Shown in pieces: positions 27,252 to 35,243 of a DNA stretch of 64,000 bases (within the stretch, counting starts at the first letter, position 1; the number at the start of each line of letters is the position of its first letter). Under the pieces are notes generated by a model. It searched no databases, was not told where the DNA came from, and saw only the letters and a list, made by a program, of their open reading frames with translations. The position numbers and the translations under genes were made by a program. The stretch comes from Thalassobacter stenotrophicus (lineage in GTDB: Bacteria > Pseudomonadota > Alphaproteobacteria > Rhodobacterales > Rhodobacteraceae): NCBI RefSeq assembly GCF_001458315.1, contig NZ_CYRX01000011.1:62001-126000 (forward strand), read 5' to 3'.

Positions 27252-28487
27252 TTGACCGATTTCTCATCCAAAGCTGAGGCCACAACCCGCGCCCTGCGCA
27301 GTGTTTTTGACCCAACACCCCTTCAACGGAACGCTTACCTGTCGGACAAATACGGCGCGGATATCTGGCTCAAGCGCGAAGATCTCAGTCCGGTGCGCAG
27401 CTACAAAATTCGGGGCGCCTTCAATGCGATGCGCAAACAGACGGGTCAATCCCACTTTGCCTGCGCCTCAGCGGGAAACCATGCGCAAGGTGTGGCCTAC
27501 ATGTGTCGTGAGATGGGCGTTGAAGGCACGATTTTTATGCCCGTCACCACACCGGGGCAAAAGATCGACAAAACCCGTGCCTTCGGTGGAAAGCACGTCA
27601 CCATTCGCCTTGTGGGTGACTTTTTCGACGACACGCTGGCCGCCGCACAAGCCTATTGCGCAGAAACCGGGGCACATTTTTTGTCCCCTTTCGACGATGC
27701 GGATGTGATTGAAGGCCAAGCCTCTGTCGCGGTTGAGATTTTGGCCGGCCTCGACACCACGCCGGACATGGTAATCCTGCCCGTTGGGGGCGGTGGATTG
27801 TCGGCTGGTGTCACTGCCTACATGACAGAACAAGCACCCCAAACCACGCTCATTTATGTAGAACCAGAGGGTGGGGCCAGTTTGACCGCCGCGTTGCAGG
27901 CGGGCCACCCCGTCGCATTGCCGCGGGTGGACACATTTGTAGATGGTGCCGCAGTCGCGCAGATCGGCGCGCGAACGTTCGACGTGTTGCGTGATGTCCC
28001 CTCTGACCATGTTCTGCGCGCGCCCGAGAACCGGATTTGTGTGACCATCGGCGAAATGCTGAATGTCGAAGGCATGGTCCTAGAACCTGCAGGTGCCCTG
28101 TCCCTCGATGTTTTGGACGAACTGGCCCCCAAAATTGCGGGAAAAACGATCGTCTGCGTCACATCCGGCGGAAACTTTGACTTTGAACGCCTACCCGAGG
28201 TCAAAGAGCGCGCCATGCGCCACGAGGGCCGCAAAAAGTACTTTGTTCTTCGGATGCCGCAGCGCCCCGGAGCACTGAAGGATTTTCTCGGAATTTTGGG
28301 CCCAAGTGATGACATTTCGCGGTTTGAATACCTCAAGAAATCCGCGCGAAACTTCGGCTCCGTCCTGATTGGCATCGAAGCCGCCGCGCCCGAAGATTTT
28401 GCACGCCTGTCAGAACGCATGGATGCCTTGGGATTTGAGCATCGCGATATCACTAACGACACGGTTTTGTCTGAGTTCTTAATCTAG
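27252..28487 (+). CDS. ilvA: Threonine ammonia-lyase (threonine dehydratase)
   Basis: PLP enzyme that makes 2-oxobutanoate from threonine, the entry into isoleucine synthesis. The 411-residue protein has the PLP lysine in VRSYKIRGA near residue 58, the [12 protein letters not shown] loop, the VGGGGLSAG phosphate-binding glycines, and a C-terminal ACT-like regulatory domain of about 80 residues ([19 protein letters not shown]). One regulatory domain matches the short biosynthetic form. It starts at TTG 27252 with GAGGG upstream; no ATG start would keep the N-terminal helix. Confidence 0.92.
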   Translation: MTDFSSKAEATTRALRSVFDPTPLQRNAYLSDKYGADIWLKREDLSPVRSYKIRGAFNAMRKQTGQSHFACASAGNHAQGVAYMCREMGVEGTIFMPVTTPGQKIDKTRAFGGKHVTIRLVGDFFDDTLAAAQAYCAETGAHFLSPFDDADVIEGQASVAVEILAGLDTTPDMVILPVGGGGLSAGVTAYMTEQAPQTTLIYVEPEGGASLTAALQAGHPVALPRVDTFVDGAAVAQIGARTFDVLRDVPSDHVLRAPENRICVTIGEMLNVEGMVLEPAGALSLDVLDELAPKIAGKTIVCVTSGGNFDFERLPEVKERAMRHEGRKKYFVLRMPQRPGALKDFLGILGPSDDISRFEYLKKSARNFGSVLIGIEAAAPEDFARLSERMDALGFEHRDITNDTVLSEFLI

Positions 28488-28489
28488 GC

Positions 28490-28816
28490 TCACGCAGCCC
28501 TAATACCTTCATGTTCCCGCAGTTCTTTGGCCGAGGCTTCGTAACACGCCGATATCGCCGCGATATCCGCATTCAAATGGCCAACACCTGCTTTTTCCTC
28601 AACGGCTGCGCACATTTCAGCCAGCTTAAGAAAGCCGATGTTCAACGCTGAACTTCGAAGGAAATGCATATCCTCGCTCAAAGCGGCTTTGGAGCTCCCG
28701 TCCATGACCTCTTGCAGTTTTTCGGCCACCTCTTCGAGAAACATCTCAATAACTGTCGCCAGATCCTCAGCCCCAATCTCATCTCGTAGTTCTGCCACCC
28801 GATCCCAATCGATCAT
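28490..28816 (-). CDS. Histidine phosphotransfer (Hpt) domain protein
   Basis: A 108-residue single-domain Hpt protein. The phosphate-accepting histidine is H51 in the MHFLRSSALNIGF helix, equal to the HxLKGSA motif of the family. Its stop is 2 bases from the ilvA stop, and its start is about 160 bases from the divergently transcribed receiver-PP2C gene, so it is the likely phosphate donor or acceptor for that receiver. No histidine kinase lies nearby. Confidence 0.85.
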   Translation of the reverse strand: MIDWDRVAELRDEIGAEDLATVIEMFLEEVAEKLQEVMDGSSKAALSEDMHFLRSSALNIGFLKLAEMCAAVEEKAGVGHLNADIAAISACYEASAKELREHEGIRAA

Positions 28817-28976
28817 AGGAAATCCAATCTTTTGGTCCGCTGCATTAGGTATAAATAACGCCCCTCAATGAAAAAATCTCTAATAGTGCCAAAAAATATA
28901 CATCGAATTTTAGTCTTTACGGGTCGTTAGCTTTCTAGGGCTACCAAGGGTGCTAAACCACGTCACTGGACACTTC

Positions 28977-30275
28977 ATGGCTTCTTTGACCCCAATGCTG
29001 CTGGCCGAAATCCACAAAGGCGCCAAGGTCCTCGTCGTGGACGACAGCCGGGCCCAGAGACATCTGATGTCCGCAACTCTCAAACGCGCGGGTTATCGTG
29101 TCATTGGGGCCGGAACGGCCGAGGAGGCGCTTGACCATTTAGGTGACCCCGAAATCAGGCTGATTGTCAGCGACTGGGGTATGCCGGGGATGGATGGTCC
29201 TGAATTCTGCGCCGCTTTGCGCGCAATGGAACGGCCATATAGTTACTTTATTTTGATTACTTCCAAGTCCGACCGTTCAGAAAAAGCGCGTGGGTTGGAT
29301 GCCGGCGCGGATGATTTTGTCACCCGCCCCATCAATTGGCATGAATTGCGATCTCGTATCCGCGCGGGGGAGCGTATTTTAGACATGCAAGAAGAGCTGC
29401 GCGAGAAGACCCGCGTAGTTGAGGCAACATTGTCAGAATTGCGAACGATTCACTGCGCGATGGAGCAAGATCTCGTTGAGGCTCGCAAACTGCAAATGTC
29501 GCTCATGCCGCCAGAATACCGCGATCTAGGTGCAGTTGGGATCGCATCAAAACTTTTGACATGCGGGCATGTTGGGGGTGACTTGGTCGGCTCATTTCCC
29601 GTATCGCACACAAAACTGGGGATTTATTCGATTGATGTCTCGGGACACGGGGTCGCGTCGGCATTGATGACCGGTCGATTGTCGGCCCTGTTCTCTGCCA
29701 CTGAACAACACCGTAACATTGCATTCTCACGGCAAACGGACGGCAGTATGGCCGCTGATGCCCCCGAGCAAGTCGTAGCGCGGCTGAACAATCTGATGCT
29801 CGATGACTTGGACACAGATATCTATTTCACCTGTATCCTCGCCTATCTAGATCTAGAAACCGGCGTGTTGGACTTTTGCCAAGCGGGTCATCCGCACCCC
29901 CTTGTATCGACGCTGGACGGGCAGGTCACAACCATCGGCGATGGCGGCCCGCCAGTCGGTTTAATACGTGGCCTAAGTTTTGAGAAATCAGCAGCGCAGC
30001 TTAACCCCGGTGATCGGCTCGTGTTATTTTCGGACGGCTGCACCGAATGCACGGACCCCGAAGGCAATATGTTGGGCGAGGATGGCCTTGCATCGTTGCT
30101 TCGGGCGCACGCCATGACGCCGACCCGAAAACTATTGCACCAACTGGAACAAGACCTGCGAAATTTTACTCAAAATCGCGATTTTGAAGACGATGTTTCA
30201 ATGATCATTCTCGACTACCAGGGCTGCGCTCAGCCCCAGCAAACGCTTAACCCAGCTGACCAAGCGCTTGCGTGA
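28977..30275 (+). CDS. Response regulator with PP2C-type (RsbU/SpoIIE) phosphatase domain
   Basis: A 432-residue cytoplasmic protein with an N-terminal receiver domain (KVLVVDDSR, phospho-acceptor Asp in VSDWGMPGMDG, Thr in LITSKS), a short coiled linker (about residues 125-165) and a SpoIIE-type phosphatase with metal sites GGDLVG, IDVSGHGVASA, FSDGCTE and FEDDVSM. The receiver's usual Lys-Pro is Arg-Pro (FVTRPI). Such proteins dephosphorylate anti-sigma antagonists or similar switch proteins. ATG 28977 is chosen; GTG 28950 has its AAGG directly against the start. The AT-rich 130 bases before it hold the divergent promoters with the Hpt gene. Its 3' end overlaps mlaC by 29 bases, tail-to-tail. 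Confidence 0.88.
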   Translation: MASLTPMLLAEIHKGAKVLVVDDSRAQRHLMSATLKRAGYRVIGAGTAEEALDHLGDPEIRLIVSDWGMPGMDGPEFCAALRAMERPYSYFILITSKSDRSEKARGLDAGADDFVTRPINWHELRSRIRAGERILDMQEELREKTRVVEATLSELRTIHCAMEQDLVEARKLQMSLMPPEYRDLGAVGIASKLLTCGHVGGDLVGSFPVSHTKLGIYSIDVSGHGVASALMTGRLSALFSATEQHRNIAFSRQTDGSMAADAPEQVVARLNNLMLDDLDTDIYFTCILAYLDLETGVLDFCQAGHPHPLVSTLDGQVTTIGDGGPPVGLIRGLSFEKSAAQLNPGDRLVLFSDGCTECTDPEGNMLGEDGLASLLRAHAMTPTRKLLHQLEQDLRNFTQNRDFEDDVSMIILDYQGCAQPQQTLNPADQALA

Positions 30276-30858
30276 GGCGTGCAACACTGCCCCCGTTCCG
30301 ATCCAACAGCGCGTTGATCTCTGTGTTTTCAGTGGTTCGCAGGTTGATCCCCTCAATAATCATATTGAAGAACAGATCACGGCCCGAGCCGTTGGACACA
30401 AGGAAAACAACTTCGAAAGGGGCTTCCCCAGGAAGTTGCGCCATAGAACGCACCTCAAAGAAACTCCGCACAGGCCGCGCGCTCAGCACCTCAATCTCAC
30501 CCCCGGAAAAACGGCGAAACTGCTTACCGTACTTACGAGCCAGATATCCCTGAAGCGCGCGCGTGAAATCCCGGCGCTCCGCTGCACTTGCCCCGCGCCA
30601 CGGCACACCCAAAATGGACCGGGCAATAATCGGCATATCAGCGTAGCGGTTAAGCACCCCGTCAAAATCACGGATCATTGCAGCTTCGGATTTGTTTGAA
30701 GCAATGATCCCGTTAATTTCGCCCACCAGACGCCCAACCAGCACTTTGGCCTCGGGCGTGGTAAGCGCGAATGCAGGACCCGTGGCCGCGACGACTGCGG
30801 CTCCTGACAGCGCAAGAATGGATCGGCGGGTCAGAAAGGTGTCAGTTGAAATCTGCAT
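30247..30858 (-). CDS. mlaC: MlaC-type phospholipid-binding protein
   Basis: Periplasmic carrier of the Mla system that shuttles phospholipids between the outer-membrane MlaA and the inner-membrane MlaFEDB transporter. The 203-residue precursor has a twin-arginine-like start (TRRSILALSGAAVVAATGPAFA) and the family block RARxxFTRALQxYLARKYGKQF-like region near residue 95-115 (RDFTRALQGYLARKYG). It overlaps mlaA by 17 bases, so the two are coupled. The inner-membrane mla genes are not in this window. Confidence 0.87.
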   Translation of the reverse strand: MQISTDTFLTRRSILALSGAAVVAATGPAFALTTPEAKVLVGRLVGEINGIIASNKSEAAMIRDFDGVLNRYADMPIIARSILGVPWRGASAAERRDFTRALQGYLARKYGKQFRRFSGGEIEVLSARPVRSFFEVRSMAQLPGEAPFEVVFLVSNGSGRDLFFNMIIEGINLRTTENTEINALLDRNGGSVARLTQALGQLG

Positions 30859-31600
30859 AAGGATCCTCGTAGGGGTCAAAATAATCATCGTCCACCTCGC
30901 TGCCACGCAATTGGAAGCGACGGTTTTGCAAATAAAGAAGCCGCGCTTGAGCGTAACTGTCAGCGCTTTCGTACAAAACGGAATCGATCAACTCTGCGTT
31001 GCGGTACCTCGTGCCAAAGGCGTCCGCGACACCAAACACTGTTCCAACCGTACTTTCGGGGGCGGGCACTGCGCTTCGAATTGGATTAAGCGCCAAATCG
31101 ACCAAACGCCCAGCTGCATGGCGCGACGTCGACGGCCCCACCACGGGCAGCACGGCATAGCTACCCTCTGGGACGCGCCAGTAATAAAGCGTCTCACCAA
31201 AATCAGTGGGTGCCGCGGGAATGCCCATGGCGCTTGCCACGTCAAACAAGCCAAAGAAACCAACCGTCGAATTCACCAAAAACCGGGACGTATTTTGAGC
31301 CGCCTGACCAAGCCGGACTTGCAGGAGGTTGTTCAACACATCGCTCGGGGTGCTTAAATTGCTGGCAACATTGGCGATGCCCCTTTGCATTGGTCCCGGC
31401 ACCGATGTCCCGTAGGCATTGGAAACAGGGCGAACAAGCTGCTGATCCAACAACAGGTTTTCGGCATGCACAGCACGGTTCGTAACCTCATATGGGTCAT
31501 CAATTTGTGAACCAACGTCAGGCGTCGCGCAGGCACCCAAAAGAGCCACGCCAACAAGCGCACAAAGCAATCGGACCTTTGGGGTGAAAACACGTATCAT
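30842..31600 (-). CDS. mlaA: MlaA/VacJ family lipoprotein
   Basis: Outer-membrane lipoprotein of the Mla lipid-asymmetry pathway, 252 residues. The lipobox LLGAC ends at about Cys24; the mature protein has DPYEVTNRAVHAEN, GYANVASNLSTPSDVLNNLLQ-like sequence (VASNLSTPSDVLNN), and the FGETLYYWRVPEGSYAVLPVVGPS block (split here as TDFGETLYYW and YAVLPVVGPSTSR), which is diagnostic. The C-terminus is strongly acidic (DDDYFDPYEDPY). First gene of a two-gene unit with mlaC. Confidence 0.93.
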   Translation of the reverse strand: MIRVFTPKVRLLCALVGVALLGACATPDVGSQIDDPYEVTNRAVHAENLLLDQQLVRPVSNAYGTSVPGPMQRGIANVASNLSTPSDVLNNLLQVRLGQAAQNTSRFLVNSTVGFFGLFDVASAMGIPAAPTDFGETLYYWRVPEGSYAVLPVVGPSTSRHAAGRLVDLALNPIRSAVPAPESTVGTVFGVADAFGTRYRNAELIDSVLYESADSYAQARLLYLQNRRFQLRGSEVDDDYFDPYEDPYADFN

Positions 31601-31911
31601 TGAGAAAATATATCCTTGCGAAATTTAAGCCGCGCACAGAGCTAATATAGGGGACGCCTGAATATGGCCACTCCCCTTGCGAAAACTGAAAGGAAACACA
31701 CCATGTTGTGACATGGCTGCACTGCCTTTTGACCGCTTGCCTCGCAAACTGGCATTTGTGCAGTGCCCGGCATTGAAACGAGTCGTCCAAAGGATGCGAA
31801 CGAACAGCTGAATCGTACTCTGATCCTTTACCTCGCTCATCCTTTCCTAGACAGTTTCCGAGACGCCACTCGCAACAACCGAGTGGCACCGAAACAGTAA
31901 GAAAGAACCCC
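31601..31911. other. Intergenic region with several inverted repeats between mlaA and ridA
   Basis: About 310 bases between divergent genes. Seen: a 6-base inverted repeat CCATGT-TGTG-ACATGG at 31701-31716, a longer imperfect pair CTGCACTGCC (from about 31717) with GGCA-TTT-GTGCAG, and an 8-base perfect repeat near the ridA start (separate entry). The stretch may form a structured leader or a small RNA on either strand, or hold operators. Frames inside it resemble no family and are not called. Confidence 0.4.
31865..31887. repeat. Perfect 8-base inverted repeat in the ridA leader
   Basis: GCCACTCG and CGAGTGGC, separated by seven bases, lie 24 bases before the ridA ATG. There is no T-run on either side, so it is not an intrinsic terminator. 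It is well placed for a 5' leader hairpin or an operator of the ridA operon. Confidence 0.5.
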
Positions 31912-32370
31912 ATGTCCTACACCGCCAAACTCGCCGAAATGGGCGTCACGCTCCCCGATGCTCCTGCGCCTGCCGCCAACTACGTGCCCTATGTGGTCCA
32001 CGGCGATATGGTCTACGTGTCCGGCCAATTGCCCATGGGGCCGGACGGTTTGGTCTGCGGTAAACTCGGCGCAGATATGAGCATTGAAGACGGCGAAAAA
32101 GCCGCCCGTCTGTGCGCGATCAATCTTTTGGCGCAGGTCAAAGCTGCGTGCGGCGGTGACCTAGAACGCCTTGTTCGCGTTGTGAAAATCGGTGGCTTCG
32201 TAAATTCGACTGATGATTTTGGCGATCAGCCCAAGGTCATCAACGGGGCCTCTAACTTCTTTGCCGAAGCACTTGGAGATGCAGGTAAACACGCACGCGC
32301 AGCCGTTTCCTCACCCGCACTTCCCTTTGGAGTCGCGGTTGAGATCGAAGGCATCTTCGTCATCAAATGA
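31912..32370 (+). CDS. RidA family protein (YjgF/YER057c/UK114)
   Basis: A 152-residue RidA-superfamily protein of the longer, cytoplasmic subgroup. The block YVSGQLPMGPDG and the C-terminal substrate region ARAAVSSPALPFGVAVEIEG are visible. The canonical RidA arginine that aids hydrolysis of 2-aminoacrylate (as in ..RxxV/A..) seems matched by R in HARAAVS near residue 128. Its stop overlaps the phosphodiesterase start in an ATGA. Enamine/imine deaminase function is likely but the subgroup is poorly studied. Confidence 0.85.
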   Translation: MSYTAKLAEMGVTLPDAPAPAANYVPYVVHGDMVYVSGQLPMGPDGLVCGKLGADMSIEDGEKAARLCAINLLAQVKAACGGDLERLVRVVKIGGFVNSTDDFGDQPKVINGASNFFAEALGDAGKHARAAVSSPALPFGVAVEIEGIFVIK

Positions 32371-33119
32371 CAGCCCTTCCTCGCAGCTTTTTACGCCGGC
32401 CCATCACACATCGCGCGCTTCACGGTCCCGCAGGGGCCGAGAATTCAATCGGCGCGATCCAAGCTGCCATCGCGGCTGGGTTAGGGATTGAGATCGACAT
32501 TCAGCCCAGCGCGGATGGCGTCGCAATGGTGTTTCACGACTATGATCTGGCGCGCCTTACCGGCCACACAGGCCCTATCATTGCGCGCACGGCCACTGAA
32601 CTAGGCGCCATCCCTCTTAGCGCGGGGGGCGGCACGATCCCGACACTGCGGCAGGTACTGGACCTGGTGGACGGCAATGTTCCGCTTCTAATTGAAATCA
32701 AGGATCAAGACGGCCTCATGGGTCCGAGCGTCGGCCCCTTGGAGCAAGCCGTGGCCGCGTGCCTTTCGGATTACACCGGCGACGTGGCCGTGATGTCCTT
32801 CAACCCCCACTCGGTGCAGGCTTTTGGCGCCGCGGCTCCAAACGTCCCTCGGGGCCTCGTGACATCCGCCTACAGCGCCGATGATTGGCCAGAACTCACA
32901 TCAGACATCCGAAACAGGTTGGCTGACATCCCCGATTTTGGCCCAGTTGGCGCAAGCTTTATAAGCCATGAGGTCGAAGCCCTAGACATGCCGCCCGTCC
33001 ACGCGCTGAAATCTCAGGGCGTCCCGATCCTGTGCTGGACCGTCCGCAGCGCCACCCAAGAGGCTGAGGCGCGAAAAATCGCCGATCAAATCACCTTTGA
33101 GGGCTATTCTCCCGCTTGA
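32367..33119 (+). CDS. Glycerophosphodiester phosphodiesterase
   Basis: A 250-residue cytoplasmic GDPD-family enzyme that cuts glycerophosphodiesters into glycerol 3-phosphate and an alcohol. Seen: HRALHGPAGAENSIGAIQAAI near the N-terminus (catalytic His and the E-N-S motif), IEIDIQPSADGVAMVFHDYDLARLTG with metal ligands E and D and the second His, and IPLLIEIKDQ-type strand (VPLLIEIKDQ). No signal peptide. Coupled by overlap to ridA. Confidence 0.9.
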   Translation: MTALPRSFLRRPITHRALHGPAGAENSIGAIQAAIAAGLGIEIDIQPSADGVAMVFHDYDLARLTGHTGPIIARTATELGAIPLSAGGGTIPTLRQVLDLVDGNVPLLIEIKDQDGLMGPSVGPLEQAVAACLSDYTGDVAVMSFNPHSVQAFGAAAPNVPRGLVTSAYSADDWPELTSDIRNRLADIPDFGPVGASFISHEVEALDMPPVHALKSQGVPILCWTVRSATQEAEARKIADQITFEGYSPA

Positions 33120-33134
33120 AACCCACGCCTGCTG

Positions 33135-33151
33135 CCCCACCTCTCGTGGGG
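33135..33151. repeat. Hairpin between the phosphodiesterase and FemAB-like genes
   Basis: CCCCAC and GTGGGG with a five-base loop, perfectly paired, in the 49-base gap. It is not followed by a T-run and sits just upstream of the next gene's ribosome-binding site (GGAAAGG), so it is more likely a leader hairpin that tunes translation or RNA decay than a terminator. Confidence 0.5.
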
Positions 33152-33168
33152 TAGCGCGGAAAGGTGAT

Positions 33169-34356
33169 ATGTCCGAGACCTCTATAGAAATCAGTATTTT
33201 GGCATCGCTTCGCGAGATTGACGCCGCCGAGTGGGATGCCTGTTCCGCCCCAGAGGCATCAGACGGTGGACGCCCGAATGATCCGTTCACAACGCACCGC
33301 TTTCTCAGCGCCATGGAGGACAGCCGTTCGGTCGGCACAGGCACGGGATGGCAGCCACAGTACCTGACGGCGCGCGCTGACGGCGAATTGATTGCCACTG
33401 CGCCTCTGTACGCAAAAGGCCATAGCCAGGGCGAATACATCTTTGATCACAACTGGGCCCAAGCCTATGAACGGGCGGGCGGCCGGTACTACCCCAAGCT
33501 ACAGATGGCAGTGCCCTTCACCCCCGCCACGGGACGTCGGTTTTTGGTGAAACCCGGCTTTGAAGAGGCGGGCATGGCCGCTCTCACCCAAGGGGCCGTG
33601 CAGATTGCGGATCAAAACAATCTCAGCAGCCTGCATGTCACCTTTTGCACGGAGGCAGAGCGCGCCGCTGGCCATGACATGGGCCTGCTGGAACGGACCT
33701 CACAGCAGTACCATTGGCTCAACCAAGGGTACGCTAATTTCGACGATTTTCTTACCGCTTTGGCTGCCCGCAAACGCAAGGCCATTCGCAAGGAACGCGC
33801 CCAAGCACAGGGCTTTGGCGGGCGGATCGTCGCCCTCACCGGGGATCAAATCCAGCCAGAGCACTGGGATGCCTTTTGGGTGTTTTACCAAGACACCGGG
33901 GCGCGCAAATGGGGCACACCCTACCTGACACGCGCATTCTTTGACGCCGCCCAAGAAACGTTGCGCGACGACATTCTGTTGGTGCTCGCGGAGCGCGATG
34001 GGCGATACGTGGCAGGCGCGCTTAACATGATTGGTCGCGAAACGCTCTATGGCCGCTATTGGGGCTGCACCGAGCATCACGCCTGCCTCCATTTTGAACT
34101 ATGCTATTATCAAGCCATTGAATTCGCGATTAACAATGGCCTCCAACGGGTTGAAGCCGGTGCGCAGGGTGACCACAAACTTGCGCGCGGATACATGCCC
34201 GTGCCGACCCATTCGCTGCACTGGATCCGGGACCCCGGGCTGCGCGATGCTATTGCAAACTACCTAGAGGCTGAGGCCGCGGCTGTCTCAGAGGATATCG
34301 AAATCCTGACCTCTTACGGCCCATTCAAGAAAACCATTATGGAAGAGCAACAATGA
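33169..34356 (+). CDS. FemAB-like GNAT protein (DUF482/COG3146)
   Basis: A 395-residue protein of the group annotated as peptidoglycan biosynthesis/recognition or GNAT N-acyltransferase. Seen: [14 protein letters not shown] at the start, [18 protein letters not shown]-like block ([14 protein letters not shown]), [17 protein letters not shown], and [26 protein letters not shown], which form the double GNAT fold. True substrate is unknown. ATG 33169 has a GGAAAGG before it; the longer frame to 33097 overlaps the upstream gene. The stop overlaps the pterin dehydratase start. Confidence 0.85.
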   Translation: MSETSIEISILASLREIDAAEWDACSAPEASDGGRPNDPFTTHRFLSAMEDSRSVGTGTGWQPQYLTARADGELIATAPLYAKGHSQGEYIFDHNWAQAYERAGGRYYPKLQMAVPFTPATGRRFLVKPGFEEAGMAALTQGAVQIADQNNLSSLHVTFCTEAERAAGHDMGLLERTSQQYHWLNQGYANFDDFLTALAARKRKAIRKERAQAQGFGGRIVALTGDQIQPEHWDAFWVFYQDTGARKWGTPYLTRAFFDAAQETLRDDILLVLAERDGRYVAGALNMIGRETLYGRYWGCTEHHACLHFELCYYQAIEFAINNGLQRVEAGAQGDHKLARGYMPVPTHSLHWIRDPGLRDAIANYLEAEAAAVSEDIEILTSYGPFKKTIMEEQQ

Positions 34357-34622
34357 GCAAAATCCCCTTACAAGACGCCGTCGCCCGCACCGGTTGGGCC
34401 GCAGTGGATGGCCGAGACGCCATCATGAAACAATTCGTTTTCAAGGATTTCGTTGAGGCGTTTGGCTGGATGACTCAGGCCGCGATCCTCGCGGAGGGCA
34501 TGAACCACCACCCCGAATGGTCCAACGTCTACAAAACGGTACATGTGGTCCTGACGACCCATGACGTGGACGGCGTATCCGAATTGGACGTCATCCTCGC
34601 GGCGAAACTCGACGCGCTTTAG
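34353..34622 (+). CDS. Pterin-4a-carbinolamine dehydratase
   Basis: An 89-residue 4a-hydroxytetrahydrobiopterin dehydratase, with the diagnostic [21 protein letters not shown]-type motif (HHPEW at about 51-55; LTTHDVDG). It recycles 4a-hydroxytetrahydropterin from aromatic amino acid hydroxylases and in some bacteria also aids molybdopterin-type enzymes. The start overlaps the FemAB-like gene by four bases; no phenylalanine hydroxylase is in the window. Confidence 0.93.
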   Translation: MSKIPLQDAVARTGWAAVDGRDAIMKQFVFKDFVEAFGWMTQAAILAEGMNHHPEWSNVYKTVHVVLTTHDVDGVSELDVILAAKLDAL

Positions 34623-34627
34623 GCGAA

Positions 34628-34653
34628 TGGGGCCACGCAGCTGCGCCGCCCCA
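34628..34653. terminator. Hairpin between convergent genes, possible bidirectional terminator
   Basis: TGGGGC...GCCCCA encloses CGCAG-CTGCG, giving a nearly continuous stem with two-base mismatched bulges. It fills the gap between the convergent pterin dehydratase and peroxiredoxin genes. No T-run follows on either strand, so intrinsic termination would be weak. Confidence 0.45.
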
Positions 34654-34669
34654 CTCAAATCTGCGCGCC

Positions 34670-35158
34670 TTAGATGGCGGCCAGCAGGCTTTCACCGGCG
34701 GTGACTTCGCAAACGCCGGGGCCTTCTTCGATGTGCAGGACCGACACTTTGCCGTCGTCTACAACCATTGCATAGCGCCTGGAACGCCCATGCAGACCAG
34801 CGGGTGGCGCATCAAAGTTCAGGCCAAGGGCCGCCGTAAACGCACCATCGGTGTCACCCAGCATGTGGATGCCAGCCGCGTTTGCGCCTGTCGCCTCGCC
34901 CCATGCCTTCATCACGAACGGGTCATTCACAGAAACGCATACAATCGTATCGATTCCCTTTTCAGCGAAGCCCGCTTTGGTGCGCACAAAGCTCGGGACG
35001 TGCGCCGAAGAACAGGTCGGGGTGAACGCGCCGGGCACGGCAAAGATCACCACCCGCTTGCCCTTGGTCAGGTCTGCGACCGAAACGGACTCGGGGCCTT
35101 GCTCGCCCAGTTTGATAAGGGTGCCGTCAGGCAATGCATCGCCGGTTGAAATGGTCAT
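34670..35158 (-). CDS. Peroxiredoxin (Prx5 type)
   Basis: A 162-residue thiol peroxidase that reduces hydrogen peroxide and alkyl peroxides. The peroxidatic cysteine is in GAFTPTCSSAHVPSF near residue 49; a second Cys in TIVCVSVND near 74 and GVCEVT near the end could serve as resolving residue. Length and motifs match the Prx5/AhpE-like redoxins that use glutathione or glutaredoxin. It is divergent from a flavin reductase, with 85 bases between the starts. Confidence 0.93.
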   Translation of the reverse strand: MTISTGDALPDGTLIKLGEQGPESVSVADLTKGKRVVIFAVPGAFTPTCSSAHVPSFVRTKAGFAEKGIDTIVCVSVNDPFVMKAWGEATGANAAGIHMLGDTDGAFTAALGLNFDAPPAGLHGRSRRYAMVVDDGKVSVLHIEEGPGVCEVTAGESLLAAI

Positions 35159-35243
35159 AAAAGAGATCCCCGTCCCTGATTGTGTTTCCAGTAATCAGCG
35201 ATATAGGGTGTCGGCCGGAACACGGCCAGTGAAAGGGCATATT

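Noticed and set aside
27115-27318. N-terminal extension of argG
   Set aside because: Homologues begin at [14 protein letters not shown], and a GGAGAG site stands before ATG 27114.
31518-31913. Minus-strand frame of 131 codons across the mlaA-ridA gap
   Set aside because: Overlaps the mlaA start in another frame, high Cys/Trp content, no family.
34851-35243. N-terminal extension of the ferredoxin-reductase-like gene
   Set aside because: It lies over the divergent peroxiredoxin gene and its promoter; the flavin motif starts at the ATG at 35244.
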